A DNA stretch of 23,508 nucleotides from Sphaeroforma arctica JP610 (GCF_001186125.1 NW_014040427.1:40846-64353); one strand, 5' to 3'; positions 1 to 10,353 are shown, counted from the first letter of the stretch. The notes: generated by a model from the letters alone, not told the origin. Made by a program: numbers and translations.

Positions 1-1009
1 TGGAATTTACAAGATAGAGTAGGATTATTGTTTTTCCTGGTGCATCAAAAGACGAGGTCTATTCAGTGTTTTACATGGTTTGCACCCGCGTAGAAGTTTT
101 AACTCGATGTCAGGAAAGATGTAAGAATATTTGTAACGTACTACGCTGCCGCTAGATAGCCGAAGAATCTCATTTCAAAGTAAACCGTTGCGCTAATCGT
201 TTTGTAGAGTACGTCCATCAATCTAAGCAGAGGATCTTCTGTCGAGACACAACGCCGCTGGATTTCAAATCATAACATTTTTTCCATACATAACCATAAA
301 TTAACTGTGCGTGATCGGCTGGTCGCCATATACCGACTCAAAGTTATATTGATCTCAACAGAGATGATGATGGCCACGGACGACTTTTCTCCAGTGCTGA
401 TCATCATATGTAAAATCAGAGCCAGGAACCCAACAAATTCTATAGCCTCCTAAAAACAAACACAAATTCTGTTCTTTTTTTAGGAGGCTATGCAAATTCG
501 GACTGGAAAACCCCTACCCAATTCTATTTTTGGCGAGGGTTGTTGGGTATGTAAAAATTAAAAATGTAAGTACACATAGCCTTCTAAATTGAAACAAAAT
601 ACAAAATGTATGTATGTAAAAAACTAATTCGAAAAGCTGAGCACTTCCCATGAAATTAATTCTACTCTCGCTAAAGTGTACAACTGGCCGACTCAAAGTG
701 CCTAATGCCTAATGCCTACCAGTAGCCGCCATATCACTATACAATTCCTGAGTAATCAGTTGCTGCTTTTTTATAAAGCACTCGACTACTAAATACGCCA
801 TTTCACCACCCCTATAATAAATACAAAATTATATATATACAGCTATATCCTCACAGTCGTAGCTATTCTGCAGTGTCGTAGACAGAGCTTTCGCTAACCG
901 CTAGAGCGCTATTATATCTCTTTGAAGGTTGTATAGATTATCTTTCTGGTAATTGTCAGGTCTATACAAAACACAAACGCAGACAATAACAAAGGTATAT
1001 CGGTCAAAA
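1..1009. other. upstream flank of the ANP32 gene, no gene recognised
   Basis: No coding region could be supported here. The first 90 bases are open in one plus frame, but without a recognisable motif or splice signal. The stretch contains two inverted repeats (listed separately), a short CCTAATG direct repeat near 701-714 and AT-rich sequence around 800-850 that could hold a promoter for the gene starting at 1010. No TATA box or initiator can be assigned with confidence, and the transcription start is unknown. Confidence 0.5.
442..491. repeat. perfect 15-bp inverted repeat (hairpin)
   Basis: ATAGCCTCCTAAAAA at 442-456 is the exact reverse complement of 477-491, with a 20-base loop. A second, shorter inverted pair lies just downstream (TACCCAA at 515-521, TTGGGTA at 543-549). 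No terminal direct duplication was noticed, so a miniature transposon is possible but not shown. It lies about 520 bp upstream of the ANP32 start codon. Confidence 0.7.
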
Positions 1010-4000
1010 ATGGAGGACCGGATCAAGCAGGAACTTCGCGGGAAGGCACCGTCTGAGGTTTGTTCAGTGTGTACTATCCAACGATCAAGTCCCAGTTATC
1101 ATGAGCGATTATAATTGCTCTTCGTTCTAACTAAACGTGTACGTGTGTTAAGTCTATCATGAATTTACCGCCTGAATGTATAGTTGTTGCAGTGGATCAT
1201 ACCGTATTACAATTCCAATACTCCAGTTGTGCGCATTCGTTGTAATACCACCCGGTATATTGTAATCTGGCACCAATTCGTGAGTTATCAAATCAGAGGG
1301 GTAGAGAGTATAAGCCTGGCAACGAACACTTGTTGGGCCTAGCTTGGCACTTGCGTTAATTGAACTATTCATTTGCTGTCTTTAGTATACTCTCCTATAT
1401 TCGTTTCTCCATGAGATGGTCCAGTATCAAGTTTGTTGCGTGAGCTTCTCTACTTGGAGAGTTATCCTTTGATCGCTTCCCTATGAGTATCCTTACTTTG
1501 AAGGTTGTTATTTGTGAGCTTCCCCACGAAGTGGACAGGTATCAAGTCAAATGCATCCAGTCAGTACAACTGTTGAATATCATTTTTAGGTCTGTTAAAT
1601 CAAGTTTTTTGAGTATCAAATCTTAGGTGAGCACCCTTGCTAAGGCTTCTGCACATGCCGCAGTTTCAACGTTGTTTCAGTGCCGTATGTTTTAACAAGC
1701 TTATGCTGGAGCTTCGGCTGTCGGTGCCTATACATAGGTTTGTTGTTTCTTTCTCTGGATTAACTGTAAGTGTACCGTTTTACTTTGATATTCAGATCAC
1801 AGAGCTAAATTTGGACGGCGTCCGAAGTAACGCGGTCTCGGGCTTGACGGATAAATTCTCGTCACTTAAATCACTGTCCTTAAATAGTTGCTACCTGACA
1901 AGTCTTGATGCGCTCCCTCATTTACCAGAACTTACGAAGGTGTGTACTTTTGTGAGTTTCATGGTTTTAACAAATTTGGTAATATTCTAAAGATCGAGGG
2001 ATTATGCTTGTATCTATACCCCTCCGTTGCCATCAGCAGATGTACAGTTCATGAGCTTAAACGTGTTCGAATAAGCTACTTCATCCATCAAGCTTCACTT
2101 GTATGTTGATCGGTGTGCACAAAGCATATGCAGATATATACCCATATATGCAATACTGTGTGTGACAGCATGTGTGTGTGTGTGTGTGCGGTTGTGTGTA
2201 GAAGGGCATGTGCATCTATATTACTGGAATTGATGTATATGTATATATATATCGATCAAGAGGTTGAAGTAGACACATTTGTGAGGTTTGCTTTAGCGTG
2301 GGATGGGAATTCCCAGTAACGACTACGCTGTGTGTTTGCTATCAATGATCCCTATTCACACAAACCGTACCCAATACAATTGCATGATATAAACACAGCT
2401 CATACTCAGCGACAACCGGATATCTGGAGGCTTGGATGTGTTGGTAACAAATTGCCCGAAACTTGCGCGCTTACAACTCAGTGGGAACAGGATAAAGTCG
2501 ATCGAGTCACTATTAGCATTGGTAAGAAAGTTTGATGCTGGGTGCGTTGAGCAATGTGTTTGCAGTGGAGTACTGATTCCTGTGGTATCTCCGAAGGCAT
2601 ATATTGTAGTTTGCATCTATGTTGCTGATTTCAATACTACAAACGAGTCGATACCATGCGTATTTGTGATTACATTGTATCGAAAGATAGACATCTTAGA
2701 ATTAAGCATTGTAACAAAATGCCGAAATCACTTATATGCATGCATAAAGGTATTTGAATATCATATTATTTATTACTAGCGTGGCTGGTGCCTCTGCTCA
2801 GGACCTCATGATCGTTGGGCAAAATCAGATCTAACAGGCACGTTGTTTATCTTCCTTGCTGTTCTTGTTATGCAGAAGGAACACCCGAGCTTAAAAAGTC
2901 TGGACTTAGAAGGGAACGCCCTTGCGAATGAGGATGACTACAAAATTACTGTTTTCGGCTACTTACCGAATCTGGAATCATTAGACGGCTATGACGCGTA
3001 AGTTTGACGTGTTGGTAATATAGCGAGTGCGGGGATATGAGTCTAGATCAGGCAAGCGTATTGATAACGTATACTAGTAGTACTCTATTTACTGAAGGTT
3101 TGCGTTTTTACCATACATCCCTCGTATCGGGTGGTTGTTCTATATGTGTGTATCGTGCGAATTACATATGCGAAAGCTACATTGTAGCTCTCTTTTGCTG
3201 TATCCGCTTTATTTGTGGCTTTTTCTTCGTAGATTAATGGTAGAATATATATACGCTATTCAATGATTTGTCCATCTCAGGCAAGATAATGAGTGTGAAA
3301 ATGATAGCGACGATGACGATGAAGGGGACGAGAACGATGAAGAAGAGGGCGGTGATGACGATGAAGATGATATCGAAGGTGATAACGACGACGACGACGA
3401 CGAGAACGCCCAATACGATGAGAACGATGATGAAGACAATGAGGGGTATGCTTCAGTTTGTTTGTTTTTTGGGGGGGGCGGGTTATGGTCATTGTTTCCG
3501 GAGATTCTGGTCTCCTTCCCACGCATGTGTACTGTTCCTCGTGAACTCTGCAGATGCGAGTGTGTCTATAATTTCCTACATATCAATTCATGGAGCTCGA
3601 TGCTACCGACATGTATCTACACATTTAGATTCCACCTTGCCAATGTATATACTTGCAGAAGTATGAATACAACCTACACAAAAGTATTGAGTAGTTCGTG
3701 CAGCAAACCTAATTGTTTTTATACGCGTTTGCGGAACATGGCACGGTGCATAGTGTGAAACATAACATTTGGAATCTCAATTGAGGAGCCGTGAGATCCC
3801 ACCAGTGTTACAAGTAAGCCTCCACTAACCAGTTAGGATGTCTATGCATAATTTTATGGCTATTGGTATTATACTGTCATGTTCAGTACTTTGCTTCCTC
3901 CTTATTTCTGAATTACAGTGATGATCAAAGGCAAGCAACTGGTGAAAGGCCGGACGACAACGATGAAGATGATGAAGATGACGAGGATGAAGATGATGAC

Positions 4001-4891
4001 GATGATGGAGACGAGGACGAAGGAGCACCCAAACCCAGTACTGAAGAAGGTATGTCAATTGAGTGTCGTTACGTATGATCTTGTAGGTTTAAAGTGTACT
4101 TTAGTGTGCGTATCAGCTTCAACACTAAAGTACCAAACAAGTGAACTCGTCTAGCACGACTTCAATGTACCGTTTGCAATATATAGTTCGGGGTTTTAGA
4201 CTCATCCAACGCGGATTTTGGTGAAGACGCTTCTGCTTCCAGCGTTACCTCCTTCTGCTTGTATATCCTCACTGCTCGATACCAACTTCTGAACCCTCCA
4301 ATGATCTTTTTGTGTATCCTTATTGGCTGACTCGGTGTTCGTTGTCATTTTGACAACAGTTCCCGAAGGCAGTGGCGATGATAATGACGACGACGATGGT
4401 GAGGATGACAATGACGACGAAAACGAGTATGTGTGACGAGATGTTCAGGATGTCGGCTACTTTTCTTAGATGTGCTGCCATGCATTCCCGATTCAAAATG
4501 AATAAGACCCGTGCTATATGGAAACTAAATTGAAAGTTGGATCTTTTGCAGTATTCCACTCGTCTGGTACACTGATCGATTAGCGACAGTATATCACGCC
4601 TGATGGTGAGGAGAGCTTGCAGTTCTTGACTGTAATAGTTTTTTTGAAATTGGTACTGCTCTGGATTCTGTTTCTCAGCCTTTTCCTATATATTTCAGGG
4701 GTGACGATGATGATGATGATGTTAACGACGATGATGTTAACGATGATGATGATGTTAACGATGATGATGATGTTAACGATGATGATGATGATGTTAACGA
4801 TGATGATGATGATGTTAACGATGATGATGATGATGATGCCAGGGCAGATGATGATGACGGTCCTGATCCTAAGCGTCCTAGGCTGGATTAG
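1010..4891 (+). CDS. ANP32: ANP32-family acidic leucine-rich nuclear phosphoprotein (8 exons)
   Basis: Exons: 1010-1057, 1796-1939, 2399-2521, 2876-2997, 3281-3445, 3919-4049, 4360-4426 and 4699-4891. They total 993 nt, or 330 residues plus TAG. Every intron is GT-AG (donors GTTTGT, GTGTGT, GTAAGA, GTAAGT, GTATGC, GTATGT, GTATGT) and the frame stays open across all joins. Residues 1-16 ([16 protein letters not shown]) match the family N-terminus. Residues 17-146 form leucine-rich repeats, with family signatures such as [28 protein letters not shown] and [12 protein letters not shown]. Residues 147-330 are an Asp/Glu-rich low-complexity tail ending PKRPRLD, a likely nuclear localisation signal. 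The start ATG has A at -3 and G at +4. Family members act in the nucleus as histone-binding chaperones or acetyltransferase-masking proteins and as PP2A inhibitors; this is known of relatives, not shown here. The tail is long for the family (human ANP32A is about 249 residues in all). Phases are 0,0,0,2,2,1,2. Confidence 0.93.
1380..1560. repeat. degenerate repeats in ANP32 intron 1
   Basis: Intron 1 (1058-1795) is the longest of the gene. It contains diverged copies of a motif resembling CTTCCCCACGAAGTGGACAG followed by TATCAAGT, around 1403-1431 and 1520-1548, with weaker relatives near 1441-1460 and 1478-1490. The copies differ at many positions, so they are old. No function is visible. 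Confidence 0.4.
2171..2188. repeat. (TG)n microsatellite in ANP32 intron 2
   Basis: Nine TG units are followed by further GT-rich sequence to about 2200, inside intron 2 (1940-2398). It is a simple repeat. It also creates a spurious Cys/Val-rich open frame that is not a gene. Confidence 0.85.
4703..4846 (+). repeat. coding minisatellite: Asp(n)-Val-Asn array in the last ANP32 exon
   Basis: Runs of GAT/GAC are separated six times by GTTAAC, giving Asp runs of 6, 3, 4, 4, 5, 5 and 6 residues with Val-Asn between them. The typical unit is GATGATGATGATGTTAAC. All unit lengths are multiples of three, so the frame is kept. The array lies in exon 8 and makes up much of the last 63 residues of the acidic tail. 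Slippage within GAT runs and unit duplication both appear to have acted. Confidence 0.9.
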
Positions 4892-5208
4892 TATAAGTAA
4901 GCATTCGATTATAAAAATACAAGCTTAGCTTGCACGACGAAGTCAGTATGGAACTTGAATTCGTGTCACCGAAGTCTACGCACTGGAACACCGCGTCAAA
5001 AATATACTAGGCCAACGATCATCCTGGCGACCATAGACCGGATTCTTTTGTGTCGCAATCGTCTGTCTGGCTGAACATCATGGAGAAATCAAGACATATA
5101 CACCAGGACAAACAGGGCACTATGCTAACAAATGAAAGCACGAGGTAAACCTATGTTGGAATGAATTATCTGACATTTGATTCCTGCACAGATGATAGAA
5201 CAGTATCC

Positions 5209-5214
5209 AATAAA
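5209..5214 (+). promoter_or_regulatory. candidate polyadenylation signal AATAAA (proximal)
   Basis: This exact hexamer lies about 320 bp after the ANP32 stop codon, in the sense direction. In AT-rich DNA such hexamers are frequent, so its use is inferred. Confidence 0.35.
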
Positions 5215-5354
5215 GGAGCTAAGCAACTGTTATTTAGAATCGCTATTTCGTGGAGGCCATAGGTAGATGCTATTGTACACATAATTTTACAATACTGCGC
5301 TTCGGAATGCGGTTATTGTACTTTTGGGCTGCACATTTAGTGGCTTGATATTAA

Positions 5355-5360
5355 AATAAA
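5355..5360 (+). promoter_or_regulatory. candidate polyadenylation signal AATAAA (distal)
   Basis: This exact hexamer lies about 465 bp after the ANP32 stop. It is followed within 30 bases by T-rich and then TG-containing sequence, a usual context for cleavage. It is slightly preferred over the proximal one, but not proven. Confidence 0.4.
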
Positions 5361-5380
5361 CCTTGATTTTAGCTATTGCA

Positions 5381-6325
5381 TTATCTGTTCTGCAACGAGT
5401 AATGTTTTTAATTCTGAGTTAGCGTTCTGGCATTGAACACCCCTAGATGATTTACCATTCGGCATGGTGTGTATTGTATGCGCGAACGATGTTTTAGTTG
5501 ATTGATCAGCAGGTTGTGATTTGCCGTATTTGGTTTCTAAAGTTTATTTACCTATTACGTTTCATAAGCTATTAAGCACTGCTGATTCAGAGCTTCCTTG
5601 CAAACCAAAAAAAGGTCACAGGTGCCTCTTGCACAACACCGGCAGGTTTGCAAAAGGTCATGTGGAAGTCCACTTCAATGTTTAGATAGCAATTTGGTCT
5701 GCCACAAGCAATTAGATTGCAGTATAACATGCTGTCCAGTCATCAATCTCACCAGCTTGCCGTTATCAAGAATCAAATAATCTAAGCTCATTTTCCACGG
5801 TTTTAAACTTGGTAAGGCTGAGGGTTTGCTCGTGTTTTTCTGAGACACACTGACTATCAATTAGATAATTAGTGCACTGAAGGACCGACAGCACGACAAA
5901 ATCAGCCAAGTAGATTTACTAGATTCTATATGGCAGAAATTTCACTTTGTAAGTACAAAGGTTCTCAATGACGAAAAAAAGTCATTCAGCCTGTAAGTCA
6001 GAACATTCATCTAGTTCAAAATAAATCTAGAGGAATCGATGCGCAAAATGTCTTATGAACATTTTGCCAACTGTAACCCTCGCCTGCTTATCTTATTAGC
6101 CAAGTTCACTACAATATTGCCTCTTCTCGTTCTAGCACTTCATTCGTAATCAAGTATGGGAGTTCTTCTTTCATATACTGAGAATACAGAAGCATAACTA
6201 AGCGATTCGATGTAATCGAACCTAATAATATGACCTCTGTTCAAACCAGTCGGGATAGAACAGGTATAACCCATTTTTTCTGAGCTCTCTAGGCTGATTG
6301 CGTGTGGAGGAATTGCGAATAAATA
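5381..6325. other. intergenic, no firm gene
   Basis: The sequence is AT-rich with no recognised family. A minus-strand open frame at 5675-5860 (61 residues) has protein-like composition and contains a donor-like CTG|GTGAGA, but no homology is recognised and the length is within chance expectation. A 3' exon of an unknown minus-strand gene converging on ANP32 is possible. Confidence 0.35.
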
Positions 6326-6400
6326 TATTTTATACTCAAGGCCTGGAATATACTTGCAAAATTTATTTTATACGTGTAGCCTGGGATATACTCACAAAGC
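6326..6400. repeat. 38-bp diverged direct repeat, two copies
   Basis: TATTTTATAC followed by a segment containing GCCTGGAATATACTTGCAAA starts at 6326. It recurs at 6364 as a copy with AGCCTGGGATATACTCACAA, an offset of 38 bp. Several substitutions separate the two copies. Confidence 0.65.
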
Positions 6401-6436
6401 ATGCATTTTAAGATAGTGCGTACGCACCCATAACTT

Positions 6437-6557
6437 GGTTGTAGGAGTATGTTTCATGTACGCTATGTAGTATTATTACATCTATGCCCTACTCGCAGAG
6501 CAGACATAGATGTGTTGTAAGAGTATGCTTCAGGTACGTTTTATAATAATAGTACTT
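6437..6557. repeat. direct repeats flanking a 9-bp perfect hairpin
   Basis: A segment like TTGTAGGAGTATGTTTCATG (from about 6439) recurs as TTGTAAGAGTATGCTTCAGG (from about 6514). Between them lies the inverted repeat ACATCTATG at 6478-6486 and CATAGATGT at 6505-6513. This looks like a small local duplication with a cruciform-forming centre. No coding content was seen. Confidence 0.6.
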
Positions 6558-6618
6558 TGTTTGCTACTGTAACATCAATTGAACATAATAAGCCCCAAGT
6601 TTGATAGTGTACTATATA

Positions 6619-7029
6619 TTAAGCTGAATAAAAATGTGTAATGTGAACAATGACAGCATGAATCTTATTCGAAAGAAATTGATATTGCCCATACTGGCTA
6701 TAAACCAAAATAGGAAGTTGCAGGCAGCGGAAAAAAAAATCTAAAACGATGCGTTCAACGTGTGATCGCTCACCTATGAAGCCTGACAGTAGGGGCTGGT
6801 GAAAACAGTCTAACAATGAATGTTGTATCACATCGATCGCATTCTGCAAAAAGTACCTTCCAACTGCTGTGATAATACGAAATCTCCCTTGAGTTACAGA
6901 CAACAAATTATAAAACATTGACAAACTATGTAGATTGAAATCGTCAAGATGACTCACCTTATAATTGCTGTCTACTTTATCGAATCTTTCGGGCTGAGTT
7001 AGTTGTATCGGTATAAAATTTCGAAACAT
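6619..7029 (-). CDS. hypothetical minus-strand reading frame or exon pair, unrecognised
   Basis: This is an uninterrupted minus frame of 136 codons from an ATG at 7029. Inside it are well-formed splice-like sites. A donor AAG|GTGAGT falls after 6958. An acceptor with a T-rich tract (GTACTTTTTGCAG) precedes 6847. Another donor (TAG|GTGAGC) falls after 6774. Splicing 6958 to 6847 would remove 110 bp and keep frame (SNYK joined to NAIDVIQHSLLDCF). No known domain is recognised, Phe is unusually common, and a frame of this length is only mildly surprising at this base composition. It may be part of a real gene or chance. Confidence 0.22.
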   Translation of the reverse strand: MFRNFIPIQLTQPERFDKVDSNYKVSHLDDFNLHSLSMFYNLLSVTQGRFRIITAVGRYFLQNAIDVIQHSLLDCFHQPLLSGFIGERSHVERIVLDFFFRCLQLPILVYSQYGQYQFLSNKIHAVIVHITHFYSA

Positions 7030-8783
7030 AAGGGGTGTGTATGTGTATCATATGTAGTACCCGGACCACTTCCGTCGTCTCGACTTAAGAATAAACCCAT
7101 TAACGAAGTTTAACATCACAGCTTTTATGTTTATATGAGCGAAATCAACATTCCAAGCAAAATGAAAATCATATCTGAATTCATATTCGAAATCATTTTG
7201 ATACCAGCAACCGTCGATAACTACATTTGTGGACTCTCAGGATTGCGGTTTGATTTATTACGGTAAGAACGCAACTCCGACAATATAATTCATTAAAAAA
7301 AAAATTTTAAGAACTCGTTTAAAGTAAGTTGCGGTCAATCACAGAACCGCGATCGATGTCTCGGAATCTAATTCCTTGGTGGAATAGCTTGTAGCTCGGG
7401 TATACATATCATAAACTATGGAAACCATTCAATTGGTGTGCGATGATTCAAAAACTATAAGTTGAATCACTGTAACATTACTCTATGATGCACTATGCCT
7501 CGATAGCTGATAGCTGACTGTAGGCGTGTGTGTGTGTAACTTTGCACATTATTTAGCTATCAACAAATGTCAGCCAACATCATCTAAACGCACGCGCGTA
7601 CGTGTTTACCTCCAAAAAACCTTACTAAGCGTTATACTATGAGAGGCAGATGCATTTAGTAGAATATAAGATTTGTAGCTTGGCCTTTACAGTCCTTATT
7701 TGACTTGACAGGCTCGATTTGAAGCAAGCGAGTAAAAATACACACTGCATATGAAGCACGCAAACCCCCCCCCATATGATATTGTGAGATTAAGGTATAT
7801 TAATACAGCAAACCTACTTGTTAACAAATATAGTTGCAGATACAATGCAAATTCCATATTCAATCATTACAAGATGCACGTTCAATGTGTTACATCGCTT
7901 GCATTAGTTTCCATGAAGTCCATCCATGCAGCAATCACCACACATAACTACAATAATGTTTGACTTTGTCAGATAAGAGAAGTAACTTGCTCTCTTGCTA
8001 TCTATATTAACTATGGTGCATACCATAATACATATGGCAAGATCAATCTGAGCAGTTGCCAGCAGAGACCGACACACACACACACACATTGAATTCCCCG
8101 GGTTATCACTTATAGCTCAACTAATTTCTAGTCCTTTAAATCATTCATCTATTCAGGGCAGAACTAAAACTTAGGGCTGTCTCCTGCCTGACCTTGAGAA
8201 TCTCACAACATTGGACAATGCTGATAGACTCGTAGAAACTTCTATGGTTTAGTATTCAGGTCTCAAAGACTGGGTTGGTTGGGCAATTGAACATTCATGG
8301 ACATCACTTTACGATTGTTGATAAGGAATTACCTTAAATGTACACGAGGAATCCTAAAAAGTGGAATTGTCACTAAACATATTTGATCAAAATTCCAGTA
8401 CGTTTTTGTCAGAACAATTGACTGAATGTACGTTTAGTGACTTTTCCACATTGTCAATGTACCTTTAGAGACTTGTCCATTGTTTATAAGAGAACCCCAA
8501 CTATAGAAGTGCACGATCAGCCGCGGGCAATACACACAATTCTGTTTTCACAATTAAAGTTCACTTTGTCTTTTATTCCCCGGTTTACAATATCACTGAC
8601 AATAGTAATTCCAAGTAAAACCAGGAGACACATAAACAAAATGAAATCTCACGTGGCACGTGGGGACTTATCTGATACAATATGCTGGTCCCCACTCCAC
8701 TGAGCAAATTTACATTCTATGTCGAAAGCACTATTCGATAACTACATAGAAAATTATACGAAGACTCAACCACGAGGTACACT
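7030..8783. other. intergenic, no gene recognised
   Basis: This AT-rich sequence has short TG/CA microsatellites (around 7525-7538 and 8073-8088), an imperfect palindrome rich in CG steps near 7587-7608 and a C9 run near 7766. Open frames here are short and not protein-like. Confidence 0.5.
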
Positions 8784-9110
8784 TATCCGGATCAGACGCT
8801 TCACCAAACATGCTGTAGACCAACTTGTTATATTGATTGCCAGGATAGGCTATCATGTGTCTATATCAAGTGATTTACAGTTTCAAATTATTGGAGATGA
8901 AGTCATATAGCGGCATTTACAATTTACATGATGCGCCTGTCACGATTAGTTATCAGGATCAGTTACTTCACCAAACATCCTATAGATCAACTTACTGATC
9001 GCCAGGGTAGGTTATCATGTGTTTACACCGAGTGATATATAATTACAAGCTATTGGGGATGAAGTCATATAGCGGCTTTTATAATCTACATTATGCGCAT
9101 GTGATGATTC
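8784..9110. repeat. diverged tandem duplication, about 167-bp unit
   Basis: 8784-8950 and 8951-about 9110 align along their whole length. Shared blocks include CTTCACCAAACAT, TATCATGTGT and GATGAAGTCATATAGCGGC. Divergence by eye is about 20%, plus small indels, so the duplication is older than the one at 9408-10353. The open frame at 8719-8910 lies largely in copy 1 and is not conserved in copy 2, which argues against coding. Confidence 0.75.
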
Positions 9111-9157
9111 ATAGGTTGTATTCTTACTCACTATGTACACACCATGCCGACCAAAAT

Positions 9158-9493
9158 CTGGAAGAAAATAACCAACGGTAAACCTGTGACTATGGCTAAA
9201 GTGATCGCTCTCTACACACGAGTGGCTCGTGATGACACTACTTTTTCATTTTTACTGTTTTCAATCACTACGGTAGCCCTCGCTGAGAGAAATATACAAC
9301 CATGATTATATTATATTTCGAACACCTGGAAGGAAATAACCAACGGTAACCTGTGACTATGGCTAAAGTGATCTCTCTCTACACATGAATGGCTCGTGAT
9401 TACATTACTCTTTTTGTTTTTGCTGTTTATAATCACTACAGTGGCCCTTGCTGAAAGAAATATACAACCATAATTATATTATATTTCAAGCAC
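9158..9493. repeat. tandem duplication, 168-bp unit
   Basis: Copy 1 is 9158-9325 and copy 2 is 9326-9493, an exact 168-bp offset. Shared blocks include CCTGTGACTATGGCTAAAGT and ATATACAACCAT. Identity by eye is roughly 85-90%. Copy 2 overlaps the start of the younger 500-bp duplication unit, so the two events are nested. Confidence 0.85.
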
Positions 9494-10353
9494 ATCCCCG
9501 AATTCGTGAAACTTGTTTTGCTGCTTTTAGTCACTTTGCTGCTTTTAGTCACTTTGCTGCTTTTAGTCACTTTGCTGCTTTTTGTCACTACGGTAACCAT
9601 CGCTGATAGAAATATGCAACAATAATTATAGTCCATTAGAACCCTTCGCCGAATTCGTGAAACGATCACGAAGGTGACATATAGGGGGAGAGGACGAACA
9701 TGGCAACATTGTCTCGCCCATCCGCGCCTATATTAGCAAGCAACAACTGAGAGCAGATGTTTCATAACCTTCTGTCAAACAGAAAATTAAAGCATTGCCA
9801 ACATCCAGTCCTACCTGTACTGACTACCAAGCGACCATTTGTTTGTGCAAACGGCTTGCGTGTACTGTATTTTGTACTTCATCGAAGACTGTTTTCAATG
9901 GATGAACCTCTTTTTGTTTTTGCTGTTTTTAATCACTACGGTGGCACTTGCTGAAAGAACTATACAACCATAATTATATTATATTTCAAGCACACCCCCG
10001 AATTCGTGAAACTTGTTTTGCTGCTTTTAGTCACTACGGTAGCCATCGCTGATAGAAATATGCAACAATAATTATAGTCCATTAGAACCCTTCGCCGAAT
10101 TCGTGAAACGATCACGAAGGTGACATATAGGGGGAGAGGACGAACATGGCAACATTGTCTCGCCCATCCGCGCCTATATTAGCAAGCAACAACTGAGAGC
10201 AGATGTTTCATAGCCTTCTGTCAAACAGAAAATTAAAGCATTGCCAACATCCAGTCCTACCTGTACTGACTACCAAGCGACCATTTGTTTGTGTAAACGG
10301 CTTGCATGTACTGTATTTTGTACTTCATCGAAGACTGTTTTCAATGGATGAAC
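9408..10353. repeat. recent tandem duplication, units of 500 bp and 446 bp
   Basis: Unit A is 9408-9907 and unit B is 9908-10353, joined directly at GATGAAC/CTCTTTTTG. Outside the internal 18-bp minisatellite I count about 10 substitutions over 446 aligned bases (about 98% identity). The 54-bp length difference is exactly three 18-bp minisatellite units. Short open frames inside the units are not preserved between them. The unit also contains CATATAGGGGGAGAGGACGA-like sequence of unknown origin. No transposon family is assigned. Confidence 0.93.
9517..9588. repeat. 18-bp minisatellite, four units
   Basis: TTTGCTGCTTTTAGTCAC repeats at 9517, 9535, 9553 and 9571; the last unit has one substitution. 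Unit B of the surrounding duplication has a single copy at 10017-10034, so the array expanded or contracted after that duplication. It creates a Lys-Ser-rich minus frame that is not a gene. Confidence 0.95.

Larger units (their letters stand above)
4892..5380 (+). other. probable ANP32 3' untranslated region
   Basis: Sequence downstream of the ANP32 stop has no coding signal and contains two AATAAA hexamers, at 5209-5214 and 5355-5360. The transcript end is inferred to lie 10-30 bases after one of them. Only transcript data can say which is used. Confidence 0.5.

Noticed and set aside
3260-3526. Ser-rich and Arg/His-rich minus-strand frames over ANP32 exon 5
   Set aside because: They are antisense readings of GAT/GAC/GAA repeats; the plus-strand Asp/Glu frame is the family-consistent one.
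4617-4928. Plus frame rich in Met and Thr over exon 8
   Set aside because: Out-of-frame reading of the GAT array (ATG repeats); the spliced ANP32 frame explains the sequence.
9436-9669. Minus frame with KVTKSS repeats
   Set aside because: Produced by the 18-bp minisatellite and not preserved in the second duplication copy.
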